DNA from: Calditrichota bacterium
GTDB lineage: Bacteria > Electryoneota > RPQS01
Reading direction: 5' to 3'
DNA length: 64,000 nt
Assembly (NCBI GenBank): GCA_020637395.1
Contig: JACJWA010000001.1
Location: forward strand, 1,612,001 to 1,676,000
Each line of letters opens with the position of its first letter. The stretch's first letter is position 1. This document shows positions 50,713 through 59,388 of the stretch, one piece after another. The notes under the pieces were generated by a model that saw only the letters and a list, made by a program, of their open reading frames with translations, had not been told where the DNA came from and made no database searches. The translations under genes and the position numbers were made by a program.

Positions 50713-53700
50713 ATGCGAAAGTTTCGAGCAATTTGGCTGCTGGCAGTCCTGATGGTCGGTATCGTACCGGCCATGGCGCAGAACTTCGGCGACGTTGTGA
50801 TCACGGAAGTGATGTACGACGACACTGTGAATGGTACTGACCAGGAGTGGGTCGAGATTCACAACACGACCGGTGCTGCCATCAACATTGGCGACTGGGT
50901 TCTGAATGACGACAGCGTGTATCCCGCTGACGGCGGTGAAGGCGGACTTCTCATTCCGTCCGGGACGATGATTGGAGCGGATGCGTATCTCGTGCTGACC
51001 AAAGAGACCGGACTGGGTTTGCCCAACACGGTGGTCTGCACTCAGCACATTGGCAGCTTCACGCTCGGCAATGGCGGCGACAACCTCGCTCTTTACACCG
51101 CGGCCACGGGTGGCACATTGATTGACGGTTCGCTCACACTGACTTATCCTGATGAAGCCGCGACCAATGCGGGCAACTCGATTGAAAAGTGCGATGTGAA
51201 TGCGACGTGGAGTGCCGACACCTCGGCGTGGATTGAATCTACAACTCTGTATTCCGCTACGGGCAGGTTCCGCTTCTGTACTCCCGGCGCTCCGAACACT
51301 CCGTGCGGCGGCGGTGATGTTACTCCTCCCGCACTCTCCAACGTTTCAGTGATCTCCAATACACAGATTGATGTACTGTTTAACGAAGCCGTGGATCAAG
51401 TAGTTGCGGAAACAGAAGCCAATTACTCCGTGAACAACAGTGTCGGCGCTCCGCTGACGGCAGTGCGCGACGCGGGCAATACGGCATTGGTTCACCTCAC
51501 CTTTTCCACACTTTCTCCGAACGCATATGTCTTGACTGTTCTGACGATCCAGGACCTCGCAGGCAACGTTGCCAACAACCTGACCGGCGGGTTTACGGTT
51601 CTGGGCGGCGCAACGAACACGGTGGTCTTCACGGAAGTCATGTATGACGACATCAACTCGGCTGACGTTGAGTGGGTGGAAATTTACAATACCACCGGTT
51701 CCGCGATCAACATCGGCGGCTGGATCGTCACGGACGGCCCGACCTATCCTCCGACGACGGAGGGCGCGCTCTATCTTCCAGCCGGTACGATGATCAATGC
51801 CGGTCAGTACCTGGTGGTCTCAAAGGTTGAGATTCCTGAAATCACCGGTGAAATCGTTTGCGCGGATTCCGCGGGAAGCTGGGGCCTCGGTAACTCAGGC
51901 GATAACCTTGCAATCTTTGACGCTCTTTCGGGCGGTAATTTGATTCACGGGTCGCTGACGACGCTGTACCCCGATTTGTCGGGCGCGAACCTCGGCAACT
52001 CGATTGAGGTGTGTCTGGCAGATGTCGGCCTGGCGTGGGACGCCGTGCAATGGTATGAATCGGCTGCTCCGTTCAATCTGGGAACGTTTACGAACTGCAC
52101 GCCGGGTACCGCGCCTTCTGTTTGCGTTCCGGATGTGATTTCTCCGGTTCTAGTTTCGGCAACGCTTTTTTCCGCGAATCAGGTGGATGCGGAGTTCGAT
52201 GAGGCTCTTGATGCGGTTACGGCCAATACGGCCACGAACTACAGCGTGGACAACGGTGTGGGCAATCCGACGTCTGCGGTCCTGCAAGCCGACAACCGTA
52301 CGGTGCGTCTGACCTTTGCAGCCTCGTTCACGCCGAATGTTTACACGCTTACCGTGAACAATGTACAGGACCTTGCGGGCAATGCAATTGCACCCAACAG
52401 CACCGCCATTTTCGAAGTCATGGGTTCCGCCTACGACATCGTGTTCACGGAAATCATGCCGAACCCCGCTTTTGTCGGCACGGACGACCTGTTCGGTGAA
52501 TGGTTTGAAGTGTACAATCGCGGCGCGAGTGCCGTGGATCTCGCAGGTTGGATCATCGCGGACAATCAGGGCTCCGATACGTTGGAAGGCCCGCTGAGCC
52601 TTGCGGCAGGTCAGTACTTTGTCTTCTGCTCGAACGGCGACAGCGCGACGAACGGCGGTGTGCCGGAGAATTTTGCGTATCACTACGCCACGTCGGGCTG
52701 GGGACTTTCGCTCAGCAACAGCGGCGAGACGATCAGCCTGCGCGACGCGAGCAATAGCGTAGTTGCGTCGGTGACGTATGCCGGGACGTACCCCTATGGC
52801 CCGGGAATCAGTGCGCAGCTGATGGACACCGCACTTGATCCCTCGAACCCCGCCAACTGGTGCGCCGCTTCGACCGCTTGGCCGGGAGCCAACAATGGCG
52901 ACCTCGGCACTCCGGGCAGCGCTTCTGTCTGCACGGCTCCTGCCGAACCGGATACCGTGACCATCTGCCAGATTTACGCCCATGACGCCTGCGGCGTGTC
53001 TCTATGGAACGACTCGCTGGTGGTGACGTACGGTGTAGTTACGTGCAACGACACGTGCCGTCAGAACATGTATGTTGAATCCAACGGCTGCGCGGTGCTG
53101 GTCTTCGGAGGCGCTACCGGACAAAACATGATCGGCGCCAGCCGCATCGCTGAGTCCGGTGACTCGGTGTGCCTGCGCGGCGCGCTGGATTTCTTTGCAG
53201 GTTTGACGGAATTCTCCCCGTTCGGTGGGAATCCTGTGACGATCACGTTCGTCAGTGCAGGCAACGCGGCGCCCGCTCCAGTTGCGCTGAGTGCCAACGT
53301 GATTTCGCAGAACGGCGCTGACTGCGCGGGCGAGGCCTACGAGTCGCGTCTGGTCACGGTGAGCAACGTCACGTTTGCGGATACGGGTTTGTTTGCCGCG
53401 GGAACGAATTACAGTCTCGTCAACGGAACAGATACTGTTCAATTCCGTGTCAGCGCGTGTGATACGCTGGTCGGTCTTGCGATCCCGACCGGCGCGCTGA
53501 ATGTGACGGGCTACGTTGCACAGTACGACACGACTTCCGATCAGTGCTATTGCAATGGCTATCAGCTTGTGACCAGCTGCACCGCGCCATTTACAAGTGC
53601 GGAATGCGGCATTCCGCTGGAAGTGGCGATCGTTCGCCTGCCGACTCTGGATCAGGTCCAACTGCGCTGGAGCGCCCCGAACGACAACGACTGCGGCTGC

Positions 53701-53856
53701 TACAACGTGTGGTACGCAACAACATCGGATCCTGTCTTCCCGGATGACTTCTCGCTGTCCAACGCGTTGCCGATTTCGACGACGACCTACACTGAGAACA
53801 TTTCGGGTGCCGAGCTGCGCCGCATCTACGTGGTGACCGGCGTTCCCTGCCCGTAA
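50713..53856 (+). CDS. Secreted protein with three lamin-tail domains
   Basis: A 1047-residue protein. The ATG at 50713-50715 is preceded by GAGGTGA and opens a signal peptide (MRKFRAIWLLAVLMVGIVPAMAQ). Three lamin-tail domains are visible, each with an 'EVMYDD...EWVEIHNT/IYNTTG.AINI..W' or 'EIMPNP...EWFEVYNRGASAVDLAGWI' core: about 24-200, 310-470 and 590-750. Two SbsA/Ig-like linkers occur between them (IDVLFNEAVDQ, VDAEFDEALDA; QDLAGN). The C-terminal third has many Cys and an OB-like segment and ends with a fibronectin-like unit, not with a T9SS domain. It has a strong promoter, leader and terminator and is probably abundant. Confidence 0.85.
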   Translation: MRKFRAIWLLAVLMVGIVPAMAQNFGDVVITEVMYDDTVNGTDQEWVEIHNTTGAAINIGDWVLNDDSVYPADGGEGGLLIPSGTMIGADAYLVLTKETGLGLPNTVVCTQHIGSFTLGNGGDNLALYTAATGGTLIDGSLTLTYPDEAATNAGNSIEKCDVNATWSADTSAWIESTTLYSATGRFRFCTPGAPNTPCGGGDVTPPALSNVSVISNTQIDVLFNEAVDQVVAETEANYSVNNSVGAPLTAVRDAGNTALVHLTFSTLSPNAYVLTVLTIQDLAGNVANNLTGGFTVLGGATNTVVFTEVMYDDINSADVEWVEIYNTTGSAINIGGWIVTDGPTYPPTTEGALYLPAGTMINAGQYLVVSKVEIPEITGEIVCADSAGSWGLGNSGDNLAIFDALSGGNLIHGSLTTLYPDLSGANLGNSIEVCLADVGLAWDAVQWYESAAPFNLGTFTNCTPGTAPSVCVPDVISPVLVSATLFSANQVDAEFDEALDAVTANTATNYSVDNGVGNPTSAVLQADNRTVRLTFAASFTPNVYTLTVNNVQDLAGNAIAPNSTAIFEVMGSAYDIVFTEIMPNPAFVGTDDLFGEWFEVYNRGASAVDLAGWIIADNQGSDTLEGPLSLAAGQYFVFCSNGDSATNGGVPENFAYHYATSGWGLSLSNSGETISLRDASNSVVASVTYAGTYPYGPGISAQLMDTALDPSNPANWCAASTAWPGANNGDLGTPGSASVCTAPAEPDTVTICQIYAHDACGVSLWNDSLVVTYGVVTCNDTCRQNMYVESNGCAVLVFGGATGQNMIGASRIAESGDSVCLRGALDFFAGLTEFSPFGGNPVTITFVSAGNAAPAPVALSANVISQNGADCAGEAYESRLVTVSNVTFADTGLFAAGTNYSLVNGTDTVQFRVSACDTLVGLAIPTGALNVTGYVAQYDTTSDQCYCNGYQLVTSCTAPFTSAECGIPLEVAIVRLPTLDQVQLRWSAPNDNDCGCYNVWYATTSDPVFPDDFSLSNALPISTTTYTENISGAELRRIYVVTGVPCP

Positions 53857-53879
53857 GGCCTTTCTGAGCCTACTACAGA

Positions 53880-53912
53880 ACAGCCCGGCACGATGTGCCG
53901 GGCTGTTTTTTT
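53880..53912 (+). terminator. Terminator of the lamin-tail gene
   Basis: A perfect 12-bp stem (ACAGCCCGGCAC with its complement), GAT loop and seven Ts. A textbook intrinsic terminator, 24 bases after the stop. Confidence 0.95.
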
Positions 53913-53969
53913 GCCTCAAATGGCCGAACTCTCTGTTTTGGTTTCACATGCGATAACAACTTCAAGTTG

Positions 53970-53985
53970 TGGAACATGGTTTGCT
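53970..53985 (+). promoter_or_regulatory. Sigma-54 promoter of flgB
   Basis: TGGAACATGGTTTGCT: GG and GC are 10 bases apart, -12 TTGC is complete and -24 TGGAAC differs from TGGCAC at one base. The start site would be near 53996, about 20 bases before the flgB ATG, with GGGAG in between. Flagellar rod genes are sigma-54 dependent in many bacteria. Confidence 0.7.
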
Positions 53986-54015
53986 ATTTGATTTTCCCGA
54001 AGGGAGAAATCGCCA

Positions 54016-54444
54016 ATGGCAGACAACTTGATTCAGAATTTCCTGATCGGGCAACATCCCACCGTAGGGACGCTAAAGTCCGTGTTGGACGCACAAGCCA
54101 TGCGTCAGCGCGCGCATTCGCAGAACATCGCGAACGCAGAAACTCCGGGCTACGAACGCGTCCGGGTGGAGTTTGAAGATCAGTTGCGCGAAACGCTGGA
54201 CGGCCAATCGCAGAAGCTGGCGAGCAGCAGTGACCGGCATACGGCGGCAAGCGATGAGATTAACGTCGCGCCGCGCATTGTCCGCGAACAGATCCCAAAC
54301 GACATCACGGGGGTGAACGGCGTCAATATCGAAGAAGAGATGGCGGAAATGGCCGAAACGCAGCTTCGTTACCTGACTGCGTTGGAGTTGCTAAGACGCC
54401 GATATACGGGAATGAAAGAGGCGATCACCGGGAATCCGCGTTAG
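54016..54444 (+). CDS. flgB: Flagellar basal-body rod protein FlgB, solitary
   Basis: A 142-residue full-length FlgB. The N-terminal rod signature is present (LDAQAMRQRAHSQNIANAETPGY), and the C-terminal helix (VNIEEEMAEMAETQLRYLTALELLRRRYTGMK) is normal. FlgB forms the proximal rod of the flagellum. No flgC, fliE or any other flagellar gene follows; a terminator comes 24 bases after the stop and the next gene is on the other strand. It is preceded by a sigma-54 promoter and a good ribosome binding site (GGGAG). Remaining flagellar genes may be elsewhere or lost. Confidence 0.93.
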   Translation: MADNLIQNFLIGQHPTVGTLKSVLDAQAMRQRAHSQNIANAETPGYERVRVEFEDQLRETLDGQSQKLASSSDRHTAASDEINVAPRIVREQIPNDITGVNGVNIEEEMAEMAETQLRYLTALELLRRRYTGMKEAITGNPR

Positions 54445-54467
54445 GCAAGGGTTCCATTGAAAATTCG

Positions 54468-54505
54468 AAGCGCCCGCAGAATCTGCGGGCGCTTTCTCTT
54501 TCTGT
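54468..54505. terminator. Terminator of flgB, possibly bidirectional
   Basis: A perfect 12-bp stem (AAGCGCCCGCAG with its complement), AAT loop, followed by TCTCTTTCT on the plus strand and GAATTTTC on the minus strand. It also lies 25 bases beyond the tyrA stop. Confidence 0.85.
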
Positions 54506-54529
54506 GAATCTCAATAGGACATTTTGCCG

Positions 54530-55810
54530 TTAGTCGCGAGGCATGGCGGTATAGCCGTGCTGTTTGAGAATCTGGATTGCGCTTCGCGTGTCTGTCATGG
54601 ACTCCAAACTGACCCGCAAAACTCCACCGTGCCGTTCCCGACTGTGAAGCATTCCAATGTCCCGGATGTTGATATTGTGCTCCGCCAAGAGCCCTGCAAT
54701 CCGCGCCAACGTGCCCGGACGATCCGGCACAATCACCGTCAACTCGGACTGGGAATCCCAGTCGCCCGGCCTTTCACGGGCAAGCTTGCGTTGAAAGGAG
54801 TAGGCTCGATGCCAAACTTCCTCGAGCTTGCCGGTCTCAAACAACTTCTTAATGTCTTCAAAGTGCTTGGAAAATGACTCGAGCGCACGTTTTGTCTGCT
54901 CAGAGTTGGCTGTCAGCACGGACTCCCAAGCCGCAAACGGGAGAGAGGCCATGGCGGTCATGGTCTGAAAGTGCCCCGTGGCCAGTTTCTGGGAGAGCGG
55001 AACATCCCGGCTTTCGCTGGCCAGCCAGTCGGTCAGGGCCAGGGCAAACACCAAGGGCATGTGCGTCGTCGAGGCCGTGATGCGATCGTGAATCTCCGGT
55101 TCCACGACAATCGGAAATGCTCCGAGCATGCGGATCCACCATTTCAGTGCACTCATCTGCTCGTCTTGGATACCTTCCGGCGGCGTCAGAATCCAGTAGG
55201 CACTGGCAAACAGGTCCGGGTGCGCATTGGCGATCCCCTGTCGCTGACTTCCTGCAAGGGGATGTCCCCCCACATACACTCCGCGCGCGTCACTCGTCTC
55301 CCGCGCAATCTTCATCAGGCCGAGCTTTGCGCCGGTCGTGTCCGTCACAACGGTGTTCGGAGCACAAATGCGCAAGACCGTTGGCAAGATCCGCTCAACT
55401 TCCGCAAGATCCATGGCCAGAACGACGAGATCCGCTCCGGCAACCGCTTCCGCTATGTCGCCCGCGCCATGATCAATCGCTCCGCGCATGAGCGCTTCTT
55501 CGAGCACGTCCTGTTTGTCGTAGCCAACAATACTGCCCGTGAAGTCCATCGCCTTGAGCTTCAGACCGATCGAGCCTCCGATCAGACCGACGCCCAACAA
55601 CGCAACGCGCCGATAGTCGTCGTGCAAAAGCTCGAGCGGATTGGGAAGCGTCAGTTCGGCAAGTTCCGACTCTGTGGTCGAAGTGGTTTCCGGAGTGTGC
55701 ACGAGTGTTCTGTCCGTGGTTTCAATTGCGTGTCGTGTTTCGCTTAGCTTCTGGAGTCCCTGAGCTGGGCCGCCAAACTGTTTACTTAGAGCAAAATGTG
55801 AGCCACACAA
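54530..55810 (-). CDS. tyrA: Prephenate dehydrogenase with C-terminal ACT domain
   Basis: Up to 426 residues. The NAD(P) fold VALLGVGLIGGSIGLKL is at about 70-86; catalytic-domain blocks TDTTGAKLGLM, GGHPLAGSQRQGI and an all-helical domain (HDRITASTTHMPLVFALALTDWL) follow. The C-terminal ~75 residues are an ACT domain (LTVIVPDRPGTLARIAGLLAEHNINIRDI), probably binding tyrosine or another amino acid. The enzyme converts prephenate to 4-hydroxyphenylpyruvate. The start is taken as TTG at 55810 with GAGG 7 bases upstream; a 50-residue non-conserved N-terminal extension makes an internal start possible. Confidence 0.88.
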   Translation of the reverse strand: MCGSHFALSKQFGGPAQGLQKLSETRHAIETTDRTLVHTPETTSTTESELAELTLPNPLELLHDDYRRVALLGVGLIGGSIGLKLKAMDFTGSIVGYDKQDVLEEALMRGAIDHGAGDIAEAVAGADLVVLAMDLAEVERILPTVLRICAPNTVVTDTTGAKLGLMKIARETSDARGVYVGGHPLAGSQRQGIANAHPDLFASAYWILTPPEGIQDEQMSALKWWIRMLGAFPIVVEPEIHDRITASTTHMPLVFALALTDWLASESRDVPLSQKLATGHFQTMTAMASLPFAAWESVLTANSEQTKRALESFSKHFEDIKKLFETGKLEEVWHRAYSFQRKLARERPGDWDSQSELTVIVPDRPGTLARIAGLLAEHNINIRDIGMLHSRERHGGVLRVSLESMTDTRSAIQILKQHGYTAMPRD

Positions 55811-55927
55811 GTTAGAACCTCAATATAGCACATCCTATGGCGGTTCGCAACGGTGAAACCTAATGCGGCGAAATAGAAAGAGCCCTGACGGCGTCGGGGC
55901 TCAATACAACTTGTGCCATGTAAGGAA

Positions 55928-56353
55928 CTATTTCTTAGCAACTTGCCGCAGCGCTTCTTCCATGGTTGTCCATGCCAAAGTTGCACATTTCACACGCACT
56001 GGCAGCTTCGCCACTCCCGAAAGCGAAATCATGTCATTCAGCGATTCGCCTTCAGGCTCCGCACCTTCCCGGATGAAATGGCGAAACTGATCAATTCGGC
56101 TCTCCACTTCAGACAAGGTTCTGCCCTTGAGATCTTCCGTGAGCATCGAAGCACTTGCCATGGATATCGCGCAACCGCTCCCCTCAAACGCGACTTCAGA
56201 GACTCGCTCCCCGTCGAGTTTCAGGTGCAAAACGATCTCGTCGCCGCAGAGCGGATTCTTGCCTTCCACGCTGATCGTCTCTTGAAAGAGCTTACCCTTG
56301 TTGCGGGGCAAGCGATAGTGGTCGAGCAGAATCTCGCTGTAGATGTCGCTCAT
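55928..56353 (-). CDS. sufU: Fe-S cluster assembly sulfur acceptor SufU
   Basis: A 141-residue SufU-type protein (IscU fold). The ATG at 56353 forms ATGA with the sufS stop. Zinc ligands are Cys36 (NPLCGDEI), Asp38, Cys61 (GSGCAIS) and Cys123 (VKCATLAW). The insertion between the second and third Cys distinguishes SufU from IscU. SufU takes sulfur from SufS and passes it to SufBCD. Ends EALRQVAKK. Last gene of this part of the suf locus. Confidence 0.95.
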   Translation of the reverse strand: MSDIYSEILLDHYRLPRNKGKLFQETISVEGKNPLCGDEIVLHLKLDGERVSEVAFEGSGCAISMASASMLTEDLKGRTLSEVESRIDQFRHFIREGAEPEGESLNDMISLSGVAKLPVRVKCATLAWTTMEEALRQVAKK

Positions 56354-57564
56354 GCCAGCACCTTGCGCGCGACCTTGAGCCCTTCGATCAGCGCGTCCAC
56401 GTCTTCGGGAACATTGTAGAGATAGAAACTCGCACGCGCCGTGGCCTGCACATCCAACCAGCGCATCAACGGCTGGCAGCAATGATGTCCCGCGCGAATC
56501 GCAATGCCTTCACGATCCAACAGTCCGGCGAGATCATGGGGATGAATACCTTTGACGTTGAAAGACACCACAGCTCCGTGCTGCGTACGCGGTCCGTACA
56601 CTTTCGTGTCCGGTTCGCGCGAGAGCTTGTTCAGCGCCTGGCTCGTCAGCAAATGATCAAGCTGCGCAATGCGCTCCATGCCGATGCTGGTCAAATAGCG
56701 CACCGCTTCCGCGAGACCTATTGCTTCCGCAATGGCCGGTGTGCCCGCTTCAAACTTGTAGGGCAGTTCATTCCACGTCGCGTGATCAAGATAGACTTCG
56801 CGAATCATCTCGCCGCCTGTCAGGAACGGATCCATGTCTGCGAGGATCTCCGGCCTGCCGTAGAGCACGCCGATGCCCGTGGGACCCAGCATTTTGTGAC
56901 CGGAAAATGCGTAGAAATCCGGATTCAATTCGCGCAAACTCACCGGCATATGCGGCACGGATTGCGCGCCGTCCACCAGAATCTTTGCGCCGACTTTGTG
57001 CGCAAGCTGAACCAGTTCGCCCACGGGATTGATCGTGCCCAACACGTTCGAGACATGAGTCACCGACACCAATGCGGTCGTGTGATCAATCAATTTGCGA
57101 GCTTCGGAGATATCCAGCGTTCCGTCTTCTTTCAACGGAATGAAACGCAGTTCGGCGCCAACGGCTTTCGCCACTAACTGCCAGGGCACAAGATTCGCGT
57201 GATGCTCCATCGGAGTCAGCACAATGGACTGGCCATGCTTGATGAATTTGTGTCCAAACGAACGCGCGACCAGATTGATGGACTCGGTCGTGCCGCGCGT
57301 GAAGATCACACCTTCAAGCTCTGGCGCATTGATGAACTCGGCCACCGTGCGGCGTGCTGCTTCGTAATCTCCCGTAGCCGCTTCGCCCAGAGTATGAATT
57401 CCGCGATGCACGTTGGCATAGCGGGACTCGCAGAAACGGCAATAGCTTTGCAACACGTCGTTCGGCTTCTGCGAACTCGCGGCACTGTCCAAGTACACCA
57501 ACGGCTTGCCGTTGACTTTGATGTTTAGGATCGGGAAATCCCGGCGGACGTCGCGCTCGAGCAT
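56350..57564 (-). CDS. sufS: Cysteine desulfurase SufS
   Basis: A 404-residue group II PLP cysteine desulfurase. PLP Lys224 is in AFSGHKMLGPTG and the active Cys362 in RAGHHCCQPLM (an extra Cys follows). HHANLVPWQL and FTRGTTESINLV are typical. It mobilises sulfur from cysteine to SufU. It starts 4 bases after the Rieske gene and overlaps sufU as ATGA. Confidence 0.97.
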   Translation of the reverse strand: MLERDVRRDFPILNIKVNGKPLVYLDSAASSQKPNDVLQSYCRFCESRYANVHRGIHTLGEAATGDYEAARRTVAEFINAPELEGVIFTRGTTESINLVARSFGHKFIKHGQSIVLTPMEHHANLVPWQLVAKAVGAELRFIPLKEDGTLDISEARKLIDHTTALVSVTHVSNVLGTINPVGELVQLAHKVGAKILVDGAQSVPHMPVSLRELNPDFYAFSGHKMLGPTGIGVLYGRPEILADMDPFLTGGEMIREVYLDHATWNELPYKFEAGTPAIAEAIGLAEAVRYLTSIGMERIAQLDHLLTSQALNKLSREPDTKVYGPRTQHGAVVSFNVKGIHPHDLAGLLDREGIAIRAGHHCCQPLMRWLDVQATARASFYLYNVPEDVDALIEGLKVARKVLA

Positions 57565-57568
57565 CGGA

Positions 57569-57910
57569 TCAGGCTCCTTCCGCCTGCAAATACTTCACGG
57601 GAATCGCCACCAAAACGTCATCGCCCTGACGCTCGACTTGGAATGTCTCGATCGGCTGCGTCGCGGGAAGTGAAAGCGCTTCTCCCGTCTTCAGCGAAAA
57701 CCGTGCACCGTGCCGCGGACACTCGACGCAGTCGCCTTCCATCCAGCCGTCCGACAAATATTCATGCTCGTGAGAGCAGATGTCGCAAGTCGCGTAGATC
57801 TTGCCGTCCACTTGAAACAAGCCAAGCTCCAATGACCCGACTTGAAAGCCCTTGCCGCCGTTGCGCGGCAGATCATTCACCGAACAGATCTTTACTAATC
57901 TCGTTTCCAT
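57569..57910 (-). CDS. Rieske-type [2Fe-2S] ferredoxin in the suf locus
   Basis: A 113-residue Rieske protein. Ligands are Cys45-x-His47 (CSHEH) and Cys64-x2-His67 (CPRHG), spaced as in bacterial non-heme iron dioxygenase ferredoxins. The ATG at 57908-57910 is chosen because the longer frame has no conservation. Rieske ferredoxins are known in Gram-positive and actinobacterial suf operons next to sufS/sufU, where their role is unsettled; electron supply to assembly is the usual guess. No ribosome binding site is evident. Confidence 0.88.
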   Translation of the reverse strand: METRLVKICSVNDLPRNGGKGFQVGSLELGLFQVDGKIYATCDICSHEHEYLSDGWMEGDCVECPRHGARFSLKTGEALSLPATQPIETFQVERQGDDVLVAIPVKYLQAEGA

Positions 57911-57977
57911 ATTGCTTTGTACTACTCTTGCGCCGCAATCCGGCCCGAACCTTGCCTTGATATACAAAAGTGTCGGC

Positions 57978-58000
57978 AGTCCGACCGAATTCGGTGGACT
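57978..58000 (-). promoter_or_regulatory. Inverted repeat upstream of the Rieske-sufS-sufU genes
   Basis: A near-perfect inverted repeat: arms AGTCCGACCGAA and TTCGGTGGACT pair over 11 bases with one bulged G. It lies about 70 bases upstream of the Rieske start on the minus strand. It may be an operator, plausibly for the Rrf2-type regulator of this locus, or a leader hairpin. Confidence 0.4.
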
Positions 58001-58092
58001 TGACCCGAATTGCGACAGTTAGATTGGGGCAGATGGTGGAACTCACCACCTGAATCTTACTTGAACCGAGCCGCCGTATGAATGCAGGCGGT

Positions 58093-58104
58093 ATCTGTAC
58101 AGAT
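58093..58104. promoter_or_regulatory. Perfect 12-bp palindrome in the suf gap
   Basis: ATCTGTACAGAT, a two-fold symmetric site in the 57911-58176 gap, 183 bases upstream of the Rieske start. The short symmetric site is the right size for a dimeric regulator. No gene lies in this gap. Confidence 0.35.
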
Positions 58105-58137
58105 TTAGCGGGACATATATAGCCCGCACCACAAAGT

Positions 58138-58165
58138 AACGCCCAGGCATCGCCTTTCGGGCGTT
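58138..58165 (-). terminator. Hairpin after sufD
   Basis: A nested stem on the minus strand: an outer AACGCCC/GGGCGTT and an inner AGGC/GCCT, 12 bases after the sufD stop. It is followed by ACTTTGTGG, so there is no strong U-tract. Splits the suf locus into two transcription units or attenuates it. Confidence 0.5.
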
Positions 58166-58176
58166 TCTTGCTCTGG

Positions 58177-59388
58177 TCAGTGCCCAGACGCGCGTCCCAC
58201 CGTGCGAGCGACTCTCGTGCGCCAGCTCTCCTGGACATCTTCCAACTCATCGGGAACGGTGTTGATCACTTCCTCCGCGAATCCTGTGGCAATCGCCGTC
58301 AACGCCTGACGATAGTTCAAGCCGCGAGCCTGAAGATAGAACATCTGCTCCTTATTCAAGTGGCCGATGGACGCACCGTGGCTGCATTTCACGTCGTCGG
58401 CAATGATCTCAAGTTTCGGTATCGCATCAGCGTGCGTTCCGGGATCGAGCATCAAATTGCGGCACGTCTGATAGGCGTCGGTCTTCTGCGCGTGCTGCGG
58501 CACCGTGATAATGCCTTGATAGATCGAATGCGCTTCACCAGCCAATAGAGTCTTGAACAGGAGATTCGAAAAACCGTTCGGCGTGTTGTGATGCTGATGC
58601 GTGCGGTGCTCGGCGCGCGCCTGTCCGTCGCCGCTGAACAATCCGCTCAGATGCGCTTCGGTGTTCACTCCGTCCAGATCCAGCCTGAGCTTGGCAACAT
58701 GCCACGGCGCGCCCGTGGTGAAGGTGCACCAGTTCACGTAGCCGTCTCGCTCGACATGAATGCGGCCCATGCGATAAATCGCAGGACTCTGATCCAATTC
58801 TTCGTCATTCACATAGTGTAAACGCGCGCCTTCCCGGACAATGATCTCCGTCCGGCCAATTAGCGGCACATTGCTTCCGTTTGTTTTCCAGCGATCATGG
58901 ACAATCGCCTCGGCACCGCGCTCGACGACGATCAGTGTCGCAGGAGCGGCGAGTCCGGGACCGGTATGATTTTGCACTAGGTCAATCACAACACCCGTCG
59001 TGTTTGCCGGAACGCGCAGGCACACCGGGCTTGACATGGCGCAATGATAGGCAAGGAATCGCGCATCCATGTCGTTCGTTTCGAAGTCCAACATGGCTGC
59101 AAACTTCGGGAAATCGGCAGGTGTCGCCAGCAGCGCATCCAGCGTCAAGCCGCTGCGCACATTGATAGAGGTCTCCGTGCGCGTTTCCGGAGTTGCGTTT
59201 TCAACGACCGACCACGGAAATGCTTCCGCGTCGTTTTTGCGCCATTCTTCAATGTCTTTGGCGGGAAGCGCTGCGTTCTTTGCTTGGCTCAGAAAAGCGG
59301 AGCGATCATCAGCGGCCACCACCGAAGGACCGGCGGATATTTTCTCAAGATAACTCATGGGCGAATTTTGTGTCGAAGTCTCAGCCAA
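58177..59388 (-). CDS. sufD: Fe-S cluster assembly scaffold protein SufD
   Basis: A 403-residue SufD. The right-handed beta-helix core is seen in RLHYVNDEELDQSPAIYRM, LFSGDGQARAEHRTHQHH and AYQTCRNLMLDPGTHADAIPKL, with the conserved C-terminal KCSHGASIGHLNKEQMFYLQARGL. It forms SufBCD with SufB and SufC. The TTG start at 59388 is supported by GGAGGG 5 bases upstream inside sufB; an internal ATG at 59357 is a weaker alternative. It overlaps sufB by 8 bases. Confidence 0.94.
   Translation of the reverse strand: MAETSTQNSPMSYLEKISAGPSVVAADDRSAFLSQAKNAALPAKDIEEWRKNDAEAFPWSVVENATPETRTETSINVRSGLTLDALLATPADFPKFAAMLDFETNDMDARFLAYHCAMSSPVCLRVPANTTGVVIDLVQNHTGPGLAAPATLIVVERGAEAIVHDRWKTNGSNVPLIGRTEIIVREGARLHYVNDEELDQSPAIYRMGRIHVERDGYVNWCTFTTGAPWHVAKLRLDLDGVNTEAHLSGLFSGDGQARAEHRTHQHHNTPNGFSNLLFKTLLAGEAHSIYQGIITVPQHAQKTDAYQTCRNLMLDPGTHADAIPKLEIIADDVKCSHGASIGHLNKEQMFYLQARGLNYRQALTAIATGFAEEVINTVPDELEDVQESWRTRVARTVGRASGH

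Noticed and set aside
57873..58250. Minus-strand frame spanning the suf gap
   Set aside because: It overlaps both the Rieske gene and sufD in another frame, has no recognisable motif, and the gap contains inverted repeats more consistent with regulation.
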